From Paracoccus ravus (lineage in GTDB: Bacteria > Pseudomonadota > Alphaproteobacteria > Rhodobacterales > Rhodobacteraceae), in contig NZ_SDEB01000018.1 in NCBI RefSeq assembly GCF_004522175.1, positions 1 through 64,000 on the forward strand: a DNA stretch of 64,000 bases. Direction: 5' to 3'. The notes under the pieces were generated by a model that ran no database searches, was not told where the DNA came from, and saw nothing but the letters and a program-made list of their open reading frames with translations. The position numbers and the translations under genes are program-made. This document shows positions 52,702-61,774 of this stretch, in pieces. How positions within the stretch are numbered: position 1 is the stretch's first letter; every line of letters begins with the position of its first letter.

Positions 52702-52860
52702 TCAATCGGTCTTGAGTAGCCCGCTCCAAAGTTCAATCTCAGCGTGGATATGCTTGTCCATCGCTGCGGGCGTAGCAAGCTCGGCTGCAACGGGTTCGGT
52801 GCCGAGGGCGGCGAAGCGCTCTATCAATTCGGGATCGGCCACCCACATGCGATGCCGTGG
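52702..52860 (-). pseudogene. Bug/TctC-type binding protein, C-terminal fragment
   Basis: About 50 codons in an unstarted frame: MWVADPELIERFAALGTEPV then MDKHIHAEIELWSGLLKTD and a stop at 52702. This is the C-terminal helix region of a tricarboxylate-type binding protein. It is not the missing end of the TctC fragment at 40 kb: order and strand do not fit a simple split. Confidence 0.65.
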
Positions 52861-52993
52861 TTGAGATCCTGCTTTCGATCATCGACAGCTATGCTGTCGC
52901 GCTTGAGTTCTATACGTGGAGCTTTTGCACACCGCATTCCTAACGTTTGAGCGCCGTTTTGAACTTGCTGGGGATGCCCGGGGACTGGGCTTT
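52861..52993. other. Scrambled sequence between fragment and ABC operon 2
   Basis: Small open stretch VVEILLSIIDSYAVALEFYT on the + strand ends at about 52943; I cannot assign it. Likely another relic. Confidence 0.25.
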
Positions 52994-53764
52994 TCAAACG
53001 AGATGCGCGTCCACGATGAGGGTTCCGCGGTTGGTACGCGCGATGTCGATTTCCACGCCGTAGACACGGCCAGTCGCGGCATCGCGGAGCACTGCCTCAG
53101 GTGTTCCGTCTGCGGCAACTATGCCGTTCTCGAGCAGCAGAAACCTGTCGGCGAAGCGGGCAGCGAGACCGAGGTCATGCAAGGCCGCGACGACCACGAT
53201 GTTCCGGTTGCGCGCGGTATCGCGGACCAATTGCATGACCTCGATCTGTCGCCGCAGATCCAGTGCGCTCGTCGGTTCATCCAGTAGCAACACTTGAGGG
53301 TCGCGGACCAGCGCCTGTGCCATCGCGACCAATTGCTGTTGCCCGCCGCTCAACTCATTGGCGGGGGCATCGGAAAGCGAAGAGATGCCAAGCGCGTCCA
53401 ACATGTTCTCAACCCGCGCCACATCGGCATGCGTCGCTCGTCCGCCCTGCCAGCCCCGCAAGGACAGCAGCACGGCCTCGAAGACGGGGAGGGCGGCCCG
53501 GAAGCCGCTTTGCTGGGTCAGCAGGAATATCCTTTTGGCCCGGCTTTGATGTGGCAGCTGCAGCGCGCTTTCACCGCCAAGCAGGATATCACCCGCCTGA
53601 GGCCGCAGCAGTCCTGCAATCAGCCGAAACAGACTCGATTTCCCGACACCGTTCGGGCCGACGAGCGCGACTAGCTCACCGGGCCTGAGCGATGGGATCG
53701 TAAGGCGATCAAACAGGCTTCGACGGCCATAGCCGAATTGCAGATCGCGGATTTCCATAGTCAT
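52994..53764 (-). CDS. Iron-complex ABC transporter ATPase (copy 2)
   Basis: 256 residues with GPNGVGKSS (Walker A), LLTQQSG (Q-loop), LSGGQQQ (signature), VLLLDEPTSALD (Walker B) and AALHDLG (H-loop). Same family as the ATPase at 43769-44542 but clearly diverged. Overlaps the permease by 4 bases (ATGA). Confidence 0.9.
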   Translation of the reverse strand: MTMEIRDLQFGYGRRSLFDRLTIPSLRPGELVALVGPNGVGKSSLFRLIAGLLRPQAGDILLGGESALQLPHQSRAKRIFLLTQQSGFRAALPVFEAVLLSLRGWQGGRATHADVARVENMLDALGISSLSDAPANELSGGQQQLVAMAQALVRDPQVLLLDEPTSALDLRRQIEVMQLVRDTARNRNIVVVAALHDLGLAARFADRFLLLENGIVAADGTPEAVLRDAATGRVYGVEIDIARTNRGTLIVDAHLV

Positions 53765-54819
53765 CGCCAGCTTTCCTTGCGGATCGACAGCACGAGGCTG
53801 AGAAAGAAGGGCACCCCGACCAGCGCCGTGATGATGCCGATAGGATAGATCACGCCAGGGGTGATGGCCTTGCTCAGCGTTGAGGCAACCGAGAGGATAA
53901 TGGCTCCGGCAGCGGCAGAAACCGGCAGGAAATGCTTCTGATCCTCGCCGACCAGAAGCCGCGCGATATGCGGGCCGACCAGACCGACAAAGCCGATGGT
54001 TCCGACAAAGGCCGTGGCCGTCGCCGCTAGAAGCGAGATAGACACCAGCATTTCCAATCTCAGCCGCGCGACGGGCACACCCATGCTTGCCGCGCGGTCG
54101 TCACCGAGCGACAGGGCGGTCATCATCGGCCCGCGGAACCGCGCCAGCGGCACGACCAACGCAAGAAGGGCGGCGCAGATTGCGATCTTCGTCCAGCTTG
54201 CGCGGGCGAGGCTACCCATCATCCAGAATACGATTTGCTGCAACTGAGCCTCGGAGGACTGGTACTGGATGAAGGCCAGCGCCGCGTTGAAAGTGAAGAA
54301 CAATGCGATGCCGACAAGGACGAAGGTCTCGATGGTCACGCCGCGCATGCGGGTGAAAAAGAACAGGATGATCGATGTTGTCAGGGCAAACAGGAAGGCA
54401 TTGGCCGCAATGAAAAACGAACCTGCCACCGGCATCAACCCGACGCCCAGCGAGATCGCCAAGGCAGCGCCGAAGCTCGCGGCCGAGGAAAGGCCGAGCG
54501 TGAACGGATCGGCGAGCGGGTTATGCAGGATGGTTTGCATCTGCGCGCCAGCAATGCCCAGCATCGCGCCTATCAAGACCGCCATGACCGCAACAGGCAG
54601 GCGTACATCGCGCACGATGATGGCAAGCTTGGGTTCGACCGTATCTGGAAAGAGCAGGGCGCGAATGACCTCTCCCGGGCCGTAGCGTCCCGGGCCGACG
54701 CCCAGATCGATGCAAATGGCGATCAGGACGAGGACGACGGCCATAGCCACGAACAAGGCGCGCCTTACCATGCGCTGGCGATAGCGCATGCCTGCGCTGA
54801 GGACGGTCGCGTCGGTCAT
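53761..54819 (-). CDS. FecCD-type permease (copy 2)
   Basis: 352 residues, about ten membrane helices. Family marks are GIAGAQMQTILHNPLADPFTLGLSSAASFGAAL and FVGLVGPHIARLLVGEDQKHFLP. Closely similar in layout and motifs to copy 1 at 44536-45606, so the two operons are paralogous. Confidence 0.9.
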   Translation of the reverse strand: MTDATVLSAGMRYRQRMVRRALFVAMAVVLVLIAICIDLGVGPGRYGPGEVIRALLFPDTVEPKLAIIVRDVRLPVAVMAVLIGAMLGIAGAQMQTILHNPLADPFTLGLSSAASFGAALAISLGVGLMPVAGSFFIAANAFLFALTTSIILFFFTRMRGVTIETFVLVGIALFFTFNAALAFIQYQSSEAQLQQIVFWMMGSLARASWTKIAICAALLALVVPLARFRGPMMTALSLGDDRAASMGVPVARLRLEMLVSISLLAATATAFVGTIGFVGLVGPHIARLLVGEDQKHFLPVSAAAGAIILSVASTLSKAITPGVIYPIGIITALVGVPFFLSLVLSIRKESWR

Positions 54820-54840
54820 TCGATTTCCTTTCAGGTGAAA

Positions 54841-54866
54841 CAGCGCGCTGAATAACCCGCGCGCTG
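54841..54866 (-). terminator. Stem-loop between binding-protein and permease genes
   Basis: CAGCGCGC (54841-54848) pairs with GCGCGCTG (54859-54866) across 10 bases. No T-run follows. Such intercistronic stems protect the upstream mRNA or reduce read-through, raising the binding protein above its permease. Confidence 0.5.
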
Positions 54867-54877
54867 CCGGAGGCGTC

Positions 54878-56044
54878 CTAGTTCAGCTCGGTCCAGAACA
54901 CGCCGCTGACATCGATCGGCAGGAAACGCTCATGCATTTCCGCGAAGGTCGCTTGCGGATTCAGATCGGCGAAAAGCTCGGGGTGCAGCCATTTCGCGAG
55001 GGCTTGGACCGCGACGAAATGGTACGGGCTTTGATAAAACTGGTGGTAGACGGCCATCACATTGCCGTCTTTCACGGCTTTCAACTCGGGGAAGCCGCTG
55101 CGCTGCATGAGGCCGGCGAGTTGCTCTTTCGCCTTTTCCTCATCCATCGCATAGCCGAGCCAGACGGCGGTATTGCCTGGATTGGAGTTCGACCAATTCG
55201 CGCCGGTGGCCAGAATATAGTCCGGGTCTTCGACGACCAGCGTCTCGGGGTTCAGTACGCCGCTGACCCCGGTCAGGTACTTCGAGCCGATATTGAAGCC
55301 GCCCGCTTCGGCGATGAATTCGCCGAAATTGAAGTTACCGAAAGTGTTGCAGCAAACCGAAGGATCAAGCCCCGCCGCGCGCTCGGCAAAGACGGTAGGC
55401 TTCTGGTCGGCCTTCAGGCCATTCGTGGCCATATAGACCCGCCGCATCTGCGCGGTGTAGTAATCCACGAATGCCTGCGCCTGGGCCTCTTTGCCGAAGA
55501 TGCGGCCGAGCAGCAGCACGCTCGGGACGGTGTTCTGGGTCGGACGCTCGCGGAAATCGACGAAGACGGTGGGAACGCCGGCCTTCTCCAATTGCTCGAT
55601 GACGCCGCTTTCCTTGATCTTGTCGTAGAAGCCCAGCGTCACCACGAGGACATCCACGTCCAGCTCAAGCGCCTTTTCCACGCTGAAATCCGCCGAGGCG
55701 GCTGCGCCGATCATCGGGACATCCTTGGCCTCGGGGAAGCGCGCCAGATATTTGTCCCAAGTGTCGGGGTCGAATTTGGGAAGATCGTCGCCGATTGCCG
55801 CGAGCTGCTCGAAAGGGTGCTCCTTGTCGAACATCACCGTGGCGTAGAACATCCTGCCTTCGCCAAGAATGACTTTCTTCGCGCCATGCGGGACCTCGAC
55901 CGTTCGTCCGGCGAGGTCAGTCACGGTGATTTTTTCCTGCGCCGCCGCGCCCTGACCCCAGGTCAGGACCGCGATCCCGATCACGGCAGCCAGACTTTTC
56001 ACAATCGCTACTGGTCGTTCCCGCACTAGTTTCCGCAAGATCAT
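54878..56044 (-). CDS. Periplasmic metal-chelate binding protein with Cys-Cys motif (copy 2)
   Basis: 388 residues with a long signal region (AAVIGIAVLTWGQGAAAQ). N-lobe begins ITVTDLAGRTVEVPHGAKKVILGEGR; C-lobe carries Cys231-Cys232 in VCCNTFGNFNFGEFIAEAGG, aligned with the pair in copy 1. Otherwise diverged. First transporter gene after the methyltransferase in this leftward block. Confidence 0.88.
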   Translation of the reverse strand: MILRKLVRERPVAIVKSLAAVIGIAVLTWGQGAAAQEKITVTDLAGRTVEVPHGAKKVILGEGRMFYATVMFDKEHPFEQLAAIGDDLPKFDPDTWDKYLARFPEAKDVPMIGAAASADFSVEKALELDVDVLVVTLGFYDKIKESGVIEQLEKAGVPTVFVDFRERPTQNTVPSVLLLGRIFGKEAQAQAFVDYYTAQMRRVYMATNGLKADQKPTVFAERAAGLDPSVCCNTFGNFNFGEFIAEAGGFNIGSKYLTGVSGVLNPETLVVEDPDYILATGANWSNSNPGNTAVWLGYAMDEEKAKEQLAGLMQRSGFPELKAVKDGNVMAVYHQFYQSPYHFVAVQALAKWLHPELFADLNPQATFAEMHERFLPIDVSGVFWTELN

Positions 56045-56094
56045 GCATTCCTCCTTCTGCCGCCGGTTTGCGGTCGGCTGGTCAGGTCAGTTGT

Positions 56095-56868
56095 TCATGG
56101 CTTGCTGGCGCGGATCGCATAGCGGTCCTGGCTTGCTCTTTCGATGCGTTGGACAAGTGGCATATGCCGGGCTTGGGCCCGGCGAATGGCAGAATGATCG
56201 CGGTCGATGATCACATCCGTGAAACCGGCCTCGGTCAGGAGATCCCGGATGCCTTCGGGGCGCGCCCCTTCGGAAAAATGGACCCGGCCGACAATAGCGT
56301 CATGGGTGGTTTTATCCCGACTGGGCTGGGTTGCCGGGGGATCGATCCAGCGAAGCAGCGCTGCCACCCGGCGCAGCGCAATCGACCGCGCGCCGCGCGC
56401 TGAAGTGTTCACATCCACGATCAGCAGTCGTCCGCCGGGCTTCAGGACCCGGAACCAATCGGCAAAGGCAGCAGCGGGATCCGGCAAAGTCCAGACGAGA
56501 TGCCGGGTCATGATCACATCGAAGGCCTGTTCGGGCAGCATCGTGCGCTCGGCGTCAGCTTCAAGGAACCGGATCGGCAAAGCCAGATCCGAGGCCTTTT
56601 GCCGTGCGCGCTCGAGCATCGGTCCGGCGAAGTCAATGCCGGTGACATCATAACCCATCTCGGAAAGAAGTCGGGAAATGACCCCTGTACCACTTGCCAG
56701 ATCAAGGGCCTTGCGATGCTCTCCCCGGCCCAAATGTTTCTCGATGAGCGCGTGCCATGCGCCGCGCTCGTCGTTCGAGAAAATTTCATGTCCTGGCGAT
56801 AGGTCGAACGTTGGCGCGCGAGAGGACCAATATTCTCTGATCTCGTCCTTGAGCGTCCAGTTCTGCAA
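56095..56868 (-). CDS. Class I SAM-dependent methyltransferase
   Basis: 257 residues with motif I ALDLASGTGVISRLLSEMG, VTGIDFAGPMLERARQ (motif II), and VIMTRHLVWTLPDPAAAFADW (motif IV, UbiE/Methyltransf_11-like). Substrate unknown. It starts the operon with ABC transporter copy 2 (50 bases before the binding protein), so it may modify the imported chelate or an intracellular metal ligand. Confidence 0.85.
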   Translation of the reverse strand: MQNWTLKDEIREYWSSRAPTFDLSPGHEIFSNDERGAWHALIEKHLGRGEHRKALDLASGTGVISRLLSEMGYDVTGIDFAGPMLERARQKASDLALPIRFLEADAERTMLPEQAFDVIMTRHLVWTLPDPAAAFADWFRVLKPGGRLLIVDVNTSARGARSIALRRVAALLRWIDPPATQPSRDKTTHDAIVGRVHFSEGARPEGIRDLLTEAGFTDVIIDRDHSAIRRAQARHMPLVQRIERASQDRYAIRASKP

Positions 56869-56972
56869 AGATCGCCCTCCCCCAGGCCATCGAAATGCCG
56901 ATTCTTTCTCTCGGTTACTCGACTTTGATCTCGTTTGAAAGCAGGCGATTTGAGAAAGAGAACAAAACGGTC

Positions 56973-56984
56973 CGACCGCGGTCG
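56973..56984. promoter_or_regulatory. Palindrome upstream of the methyltransferase operon
   Basis: CGACCGCGGTCG, perfect 12-base palindrome 105 bases upstream of the methyltransferase ATG. Possible operator; no regulator gene nearby. Confidence 0.35.
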
Positions 56985-57126
56985 AACACTGGATTCCGAC
57001 ACTAAAATTCGAGTCTGCGTAGAAAGCTGGTCGGCAAAAAGACCCCGTAAATATTCTTGAAGCTATTCGCGTGGTCCAGGTGTCAGTGCGGGCTCATGAG
57101 CGGGAGTGCAGGTAAAATTATACCTA

Positions 57127-58790
57127 TGTAGCAACCATTCAGTATTGTCCCATTCCTGGCCATTCAGAAATGTCCTCGGGCGCGGCATCTGCCGGCAGCC
57201 GGGCGGGGCGGAGACCCCCGCCATCGCAGCCCTGACCGGCTGCCTTGATGGAGCAGAGGCGAACTTCGTAGAAAAGGTTTTGGGGTCTTCGAGGCCGTCA
57301 GCCTCAGCATGGCTCAGGTCCTTATGACGGTCACTCTGCCGGCGGTGGCAGTGCCGCAGCGGCTTCGGCGGCTCTGCGTTCAGCCCGCTTGTCGAGGATG
57401 GTCTTCTTGCGCCCGAGCGGGCGTCCGGTCAGCTCATAGCGCATCCGTTGTTTGCCAACGTGACGGATCCTGGGCGGTTCCTGTTCCTGCTGCGCCTTGA
57501 TGATCGCCAGGATCTCGCCGAGCCGCTTGTTCTCGGTGATAGCCGCATGGGTGACGCGCTGTTCCTTGTCGAACATGGTATAGGGCAGGGAGATGCCGTT
57601 CTTCATCACCTCAACCGAACCGTCTGGATATTCGTAGAGATCGATGTATTTCCCGGCGGCGGCTAGGCTGAGATCATTGGGCTCGAGGATGATGCGCTGC
57701 TTCTCATAGGTGAGGGAAAGTTGCTGCGAAACGAAACGTTCGTCACGCCGGCACAGGATGCGGCGCAAGCGGTCCGGCGCGATATTGAAGGCCCGATGCA
57801 GATTATCAGGGCGGTGCGGGACAGGGGCGAAACGAGCGTTGAACGCCTCGATCAAGCCCGGCAGGAAGGCATTCGCCGCCGCCATGTCGCTGATCCCGGC
57901 GAGGCGTAACTCCTTGACCAGGCGGTCCTGCAAGGTCCGGTTGGCGCGCTCGACGCGACCCTTCGCCTGCGAGGAGTTGGCGCAGAGAATCTCGATGTTC
58001 AGCTCATTGAGCGCACGGCCGAATTGCGTCATCTCATGGCTGTCCCTGACGCCGCGGCGATTGACGCGGAAGACGGAATGCTTGTCCGAGTAGAAGCAAA
58101 CCGGCAGGCCGTGTTCTTTCAGATAGCCTTCGAGCGCCCCGAAATAGCTGAAGGTGGTCTCCGAAGCGACGAAGCGCATCTGCATCAACCGGCTGGTGGC
58201 GTCGTCGATGAAGACCAGGAGCGTGCAGGCCGGGCCGCGATCTTCGAACCAGCGATGCTCGGAGCCGTCGATCTGGATCAACTCGCCCAAGGCCTCGCGC
58301 CGCAGCCGCGGCTGATGCAATTGTCGACGATATTTGCGGGAGGCCCAGAGTCCGTCTGCGATCATCCATTTGCGCAGGGTCTCGCGCGAGATCGTGATGC
58401 CATGCAACTCGGCCAGTTTCTCGGCCGCGAAGCTCGGGCCGAAATCGGCGAATTGCGCCCGGACCATTTCCAGGATCTCGCTGCGGCGGGCCGGATCGAT
58501 CATGTTGTTGGGGCTGCGGCCGCGCGCCTTATGCGCCAGCCCCGGCGCGCCACCGGCACGGAAGCGCGCCAACAGGCGATGCAACTGCCGTCGGCTCAGA
58601 TCCAGCAAAACCGCCGCATCGGTGGCGCGCAGCCTCCCGGCCTCGACATCCTTCAGAACCGACATGCGTTTCAGATCGCGCTCGCTCATCATCACCAATC
58701 CCCGTTCTCCGATTTTGACGCAGCTGCTTCAATCGGGGAACTGTGACATTCCTGAATTGCCAATGTGAGACATTATAGCTTTGTCGTGTG
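57127..58790 (-). mobile_element. ISNCY-type insertion sequence (complete copy)
   Basis: Transposase at 57331-58692 is flanked by imperfect inverted ends: left TATTGTCCCATTCC continuing into GGCCATTCAGAAATGTC, and right, in reverse complement, TAATGTCTCACATT continuing into GGCAATTCAGGAATGTC. The left 118 bases recur at 59915-60032. Exact tips are uncertain because an IS30 adjoins the right end. Confidence 0.75.
57331..58692 (-). CDS. ISNCY-family transposase
   Basis: 453 residues: helix-turn-helix (LRATDAAVLLDLSRRQLHRLLARF), then an integrase-type DDE core with IQIDGSEHRWFEDRG (Asp), CFYSDKHSVFRVN (Asp) and QAKGRVERANRTLQDRLVKEL (Glu). The C-terminal tail is basic and helical. Start is one of four near codons; ATG 58692 follows GGGGA with 6 bases of spacing. 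It looks intact and possibly active. Confidence 0.88.
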   Translation of the reverse strand: MMSERDLKRMSVLKDVEAGRLRATDAAVLLDLSRRQLHRLLARFRAGGAPGLAHKARGRSPNNMIDPARRSEILEMVRAQFADFGPSFAAEKLAELHGITISRETLRKWMIADGLWASRKYRRQLHQPRLRREALGELIQIDGSEHRWFEDRGPACTLLVFIDDATSRLMQMRFVASETTFSYFGALEGYLKEHGLPVCFYSDKHSVFRVNRRGVRDSHEMTQFGRALNELNIEILCANSSQAKGRVERANRTLQDRLVKELRLAGISDMAAANAFLPGLIEAFNARFAPVPHRPDNLHRAFNIAPDRLRRILCRRDERFVSQQLSLTYEKQRIILEPNDLSLAAAGKYIDLYEYPDGSVEVMKNGISLPYTMFDKEQRVTHAAITENKRLGEILAIIKAQQEQEPPRIRHVGKQRMRYELTGRPLGRKKTILDKRAERRAAEAAAALPPPAE

Positions 58791-59905
58791 GTTTCAGGCT
58801 GAGGCGCGACGCTGACGCGGATGAGATTAGGGCAGGGGCTCCGTTTCGACCATTAGCTTCTCGCGGAAGACCTCGGCCGGGGTGCGATAGCCGAGGCACT
58901 TTCTCGGCGTGGCATTCAGGCGGTGACAGAGTGCGATGATCTGGCGGCTGTTCAGGGTCTTTGGATCGACATCGCGCGGCAGCCACCGCCGAACGCGGCC
59001 ATTGGTGTTTTCCACCGTGCCTTTCTGCCAAGGGGACTGCGGGTCACAGAACCACGTCGCCACGCCGAGGCCGGATTGCAGGTAGGGCCAGGCCAGGAAC
59101 TCCAGCCCGCGATCGAAGGTGATCGAGCGCCGGGCATGGGCAGGCAGCGGCGCGAGGCTGTTGATCAGGCCGTCCATGACCGGCCGGGAACGGCGATCGG
59201 GGTTCTTGAGGAGCACTGTAAAGCGGCTGACGCGCTCGACCAGCGAGGTCAGGTTGGTGGCGCCGAATTCCTTGCGGAACTGGATCAGGTCGGCCTCCCA
59301 GTCGCCGAAATAGCTGCGATCGGCGACCGCGACCGGGCGATGTCGGATGGATAATTCATCAGCAAATCTCGGGCGTTGTGGACGTCTTCGACCACGGCCG
59401 TGACGTTTGCGGCGATGATCGGGCAGGTGGCGCCAAAGCTCGGCCGCATGGCCGTCCTTGGAATAGATGTACTGGTAGATCGTCTCGTGGCTGACCCGAT
59501 GCGGTGCGCGTTCCAGGCGCAGGCGTCCGGCGATTTGTTCAGGCGTCCAGCCAGTCTGCAATCGATCGATGACGGCCGCGCGCAGTTTCGGATGCTGGAT
59601 CAGCTTGCGCTGCTGCGCACGGCGCTCGGCTGCCAGGCTATGGGCATTCATTGCGTAATAGCCGGACAGAGAGCGCAATTCGGCATCTACGAAGCGATTA
59701 CGGCTGAGTTCGCGGAAAATGGTCGAGCGGTGACGGCCGAGACGGGCCGCGATCTCGATCGCCGGGACTTTCGCCTCGCGCCACCTCGCGATCTTGCGGC
59801 GTTCTTCGAGGTCGAGATGCAGGTAGGGTCTGGACATGAATACTCCTTGATGCAATCCACTGATTTTACATCAAAGTCGCAGTTCCAACTTGAATCCACC
59901 TCGCT
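58780..59905 (-). mobile_element. IS30-family insertion sequence
   Basis: IS30 transposase between imperfect inverted ends: left GTGGTTTCAGGCTGAGGCGC near 58788-58807 and right, in reverse complement, GTGGATTCAAGTTGGAAC near 59904-59887. It lies between the complete ISNCY and a truncated second ISNCY. Confidence 0.75.
58827..59837 (-). CDS. IS30-family transposase
   Basis: 336 residues: N-terminal helix-turn-helix (LGRHRSTIFRELSRN), YQYIYSKDGHAAELWRHL, and the DDE core with FGDWEADLIQF, SITFDRGLEF and SPWQKGTVENTNGRVRRWLP. ATG 59837 has AAGGAG upstream and is preferred over ATG 59855. Complete. Confidence 0.92.
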   Translation of the reverse strand: MSRPYLHLDLEERRKIARWREAKVPAIEIAARLGRHRSTIFRELSRNRFVDAELRSLSGYYAMNAHSLAAERRAQQRKLIQHPKLRAAVIDRLQTGWTPEQIAGRLRLERAPHRVSHETIYQYIYSKDGHAAELWRHLPDHRRKRHGRGRRRPQRPRFADELSIRHRPVAVADRSYFGDWEADLIQFRKEFGATNLTSLVERVSRFTVLLKNPDRRSRPVMDGLINSLAPLPAHARRSITFDRGLEFLAWPYLQSGLGVATWFCDPQSPWQKGTVENTNGRVRRWLPRDVDPKTLNSRQIIALCHRLNATPRKCLGYRTPAEVFREKLMVETEPLP

Positions 59906-59914
59906 ATAACTTAA

Positions 59915-60318
59915 TGTAGCAACCATTCAGAATTGTCCCATTTTTTGCCATTCAGAAATGTCCTCTGGCGGGGCGTCGGCGGGCAGCCGGGCAGGGCGGA
60001 GACCTCCGCCATCGCAACCCTGACCGGCTGCCTATGAGCGGAGATTGGATCCCAGAGATGAGATAATGCCGTCGTGGGGGACGGCGGCGACACAAGCGAG
60101 AACTGGTGAGATTGTGGCTTCCGGGATTATTCCACGGGCGGTGGCGCGGCCGTTACCTCGGCTGAAAGGCGTTCAGCCCGCTTGTCGAGGATGGTTCTCT
60201 TGCGCCCGCGCGGACGGCCGGTCAGCGCGTAGCGCATCCTTTGCTTGCCGACGCGGCGGATTCTGGGCGGGTCCTTCTCCTGCTGCTCCTTGATGATCGC
60301 CAGAATCTCGCTGATGCC
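59915..60318 (-). mobile_element. Truncated second ISNCY copy
   Basis: Left terminal 118 bases nearly match 57127-57245. It carries the last 60 or so codons of the transposase (ISEILAIIKEQQEKDPPRIR, then GRPRGRKRTILDKRAERL) on the minus strand at 60127-60318. The rest is cut off by an IS66 fragment. Confidence 0.82.
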
Positions 60319-60589
60319 CGGCGCCACGGTGAACAGCGTGGCACAGCGTCACGGGGTTCCGACAAGCCATGTCTCATCGTGGCGGACGCTGGCCCGAAAA
60401 GGGCTGCTGGGTCTGCCTGCGCTGGAAGATCAGGTTGAGTTTGCGACGCTGATGCTGGGTCCGGATGAATATCCGCCTTCCGTCGTGAGCCTTGGGGCGA
60501 AGAGGGTAGAGATCGTCATAGGTGCCGTGGTCATCAGTCTGGAAGCCGGGGCCTCGGCCGATCGGATCGCATCGGTGGCGCGCGCTTAG
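60312..60589 (+). pseudogene. IS66-family TnpA fragment
   Basis: MPGATVNSVAQRHGVPTSHV, SSWRTLARKGLLG, then VISLEAGASADRIASVARA: the C-terminal three quarters of an IS66 accessory protein. The N-terminus is lost at the junction with the ISNCY remnant. No TnpB or TnpC follows. Confidence 0.78.
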
Positions 60590-60706
60590 GTCAAGGCCTC
60601 AAGCATGATTTTGAGCACGCACTCATTATCCCCTGTCGGCCGAGATTAGGGGATGTCCCCAAGCGCCTGCCGCTACCTGATCGGGCCCATTCAGCTGCGC
60701 AGGTCG
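60590..60706. other. Gap between IS66 fragment and DUF1513 gene
   Basis: Short stretch with no recognised feature. Confidence 0.3.
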
Positions 60707-61774
60707 TCAGGGCGCGATCCGCACCAGATGGTTGTCCCAGGAAAGAGAATGCCTGCGCCGCAGCCGCAGACCCTGCGGATCAGCTGCCCAGATTGCCCCT
60801 CCACCATCGGTCATGGTGAAGGCACTATCCCTTGCTGCGGCCACACCGCATAGATCTGCGCGGTCGAGCGTCGCGCAATGCCGGCCCTCTGCGGTAAACA
60901 GCATCGCAACCCCACCGCGCGGGGAGGTCATCGCGATAAGGTCCTGGTTCGTCGCGATCGAGCCAGCATACCCGTTCATCCTGAACGCATCGGCCTCGGC
61001 GACCGGGTGGTTGGTCAGCGGCGCCTCGTCCCGGGCCAAACCCAGAAGCGGCACGGGCTCGGCGGGGTCGCCCTGCCACTGCATGGCAAAGGCGATGGCA
61101 CCGGGCAGAAGCGCGAGATGGCGGATCGAGTTCTGGTGCAATTCAGCGGGCAACTCGCGGCAGGATACGAGGTCTCCATCTGCGTCTAGCACGGCGAGGT
61201 TCGGGCGCATGCTGTCGATGTTTAGCGGCGTGCGGTCCTGCGGATCGGTCCTGATCCCGCCATTCGCGATCACGATATTGCCGTTTGGCAGAAGGCGGAG
61301 TTCATGCGGCCCGACGCCGCGGCTGTCCCATTCACCGGCACGGGCATAACCTGCCCGGACATCCCAGAGCCCGACGCGACCGGCCGAGCCCTCGGCCACC
61401 ACTTCGGATGTGTAAAGCCAGCTTCCATCCAGCGAAAAGGCGCCGTGGCCGTTGAACTGGCGTCCCTCGGGCGGGCTGAGCCGATGGATGATCGCGCCGG
61501 TTCGGCAATCCAACACGATGCCGAACGTGCCGGGGCGACGGGCGAAAGCGACGGCCTCGGCGCGATAGGGATGGGCGGCGGCGGCATGGCCCCGACCCGG
61601 CAGCGGGATCGAGAAGGTGATCTCGCCCGAGGCGCCGATCCCGTGCAAAGCGTGATCTCCGCCGGGCGATCTGGCGGCGGCGATCCATTCCGGTGAGCCC
61701 GCGGCGGCCCAGCCTCTGGCGGGAAGAAGCGTCGCGGCGGCGAGACCCTTCAGCAACGTACGGCGGTTCGTCAT
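60707..61774 (-). CDS. DUF1513 protein, Tat-exported
   Basis: 355 residues with a twin-arginine signal (TNRRTLLKGLAAATLLPARGWAA) and a seven-bladed-propeller-like body (AFSLDGSWLYTSEV, GVGPHELRLLPNGNIVIANGG). DUF1513 proteins accompany imelysin and di-haem oxidoreductase genes in predicted iron uptake loci. Shares one base with the imelysin stop. Exact role unknown. Confidence 0.85.
   Translation of the reverse strand: MTNRRTLLKGLAAATLLPARGWAAAGSPEWIAAARSPGGDHALHGIGASGEITFSIPLPGRGHAAAAHPYRAEAVAFARRPGTFGIVLDCRTGAIIHRLSPPEGRQFNGHGAFSLDGSWLYTSEVVAEGSAGRVGLWDVRAGYARAGEWDSRGVGPHELRLLPNGNIVIANGGIRTDPQDRTPLNIDSMRPNLAVLDADGDLVSCRELPAELHQNSIRHLALLPGAIAFAMQWQGDPAEPVPLLGLARDEAPLTNHPVAEADAFRMNGYAGSIATNQDLIAMTSPRGGVAMLFTAEGRHCATLDRADLCGVAAARDSAFTMTDGGGAIWAADPQGLRLRRRHSLSWDNHLVRIAP

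Noticed and set aside
40078..52860. The two binding-protein fragments as halves of one split gene.
   Set aside because: For a minus-strand gene the N-terminal half should be at the higher coordinate; the order is reversed, and the two pieces look like different subfamilies.
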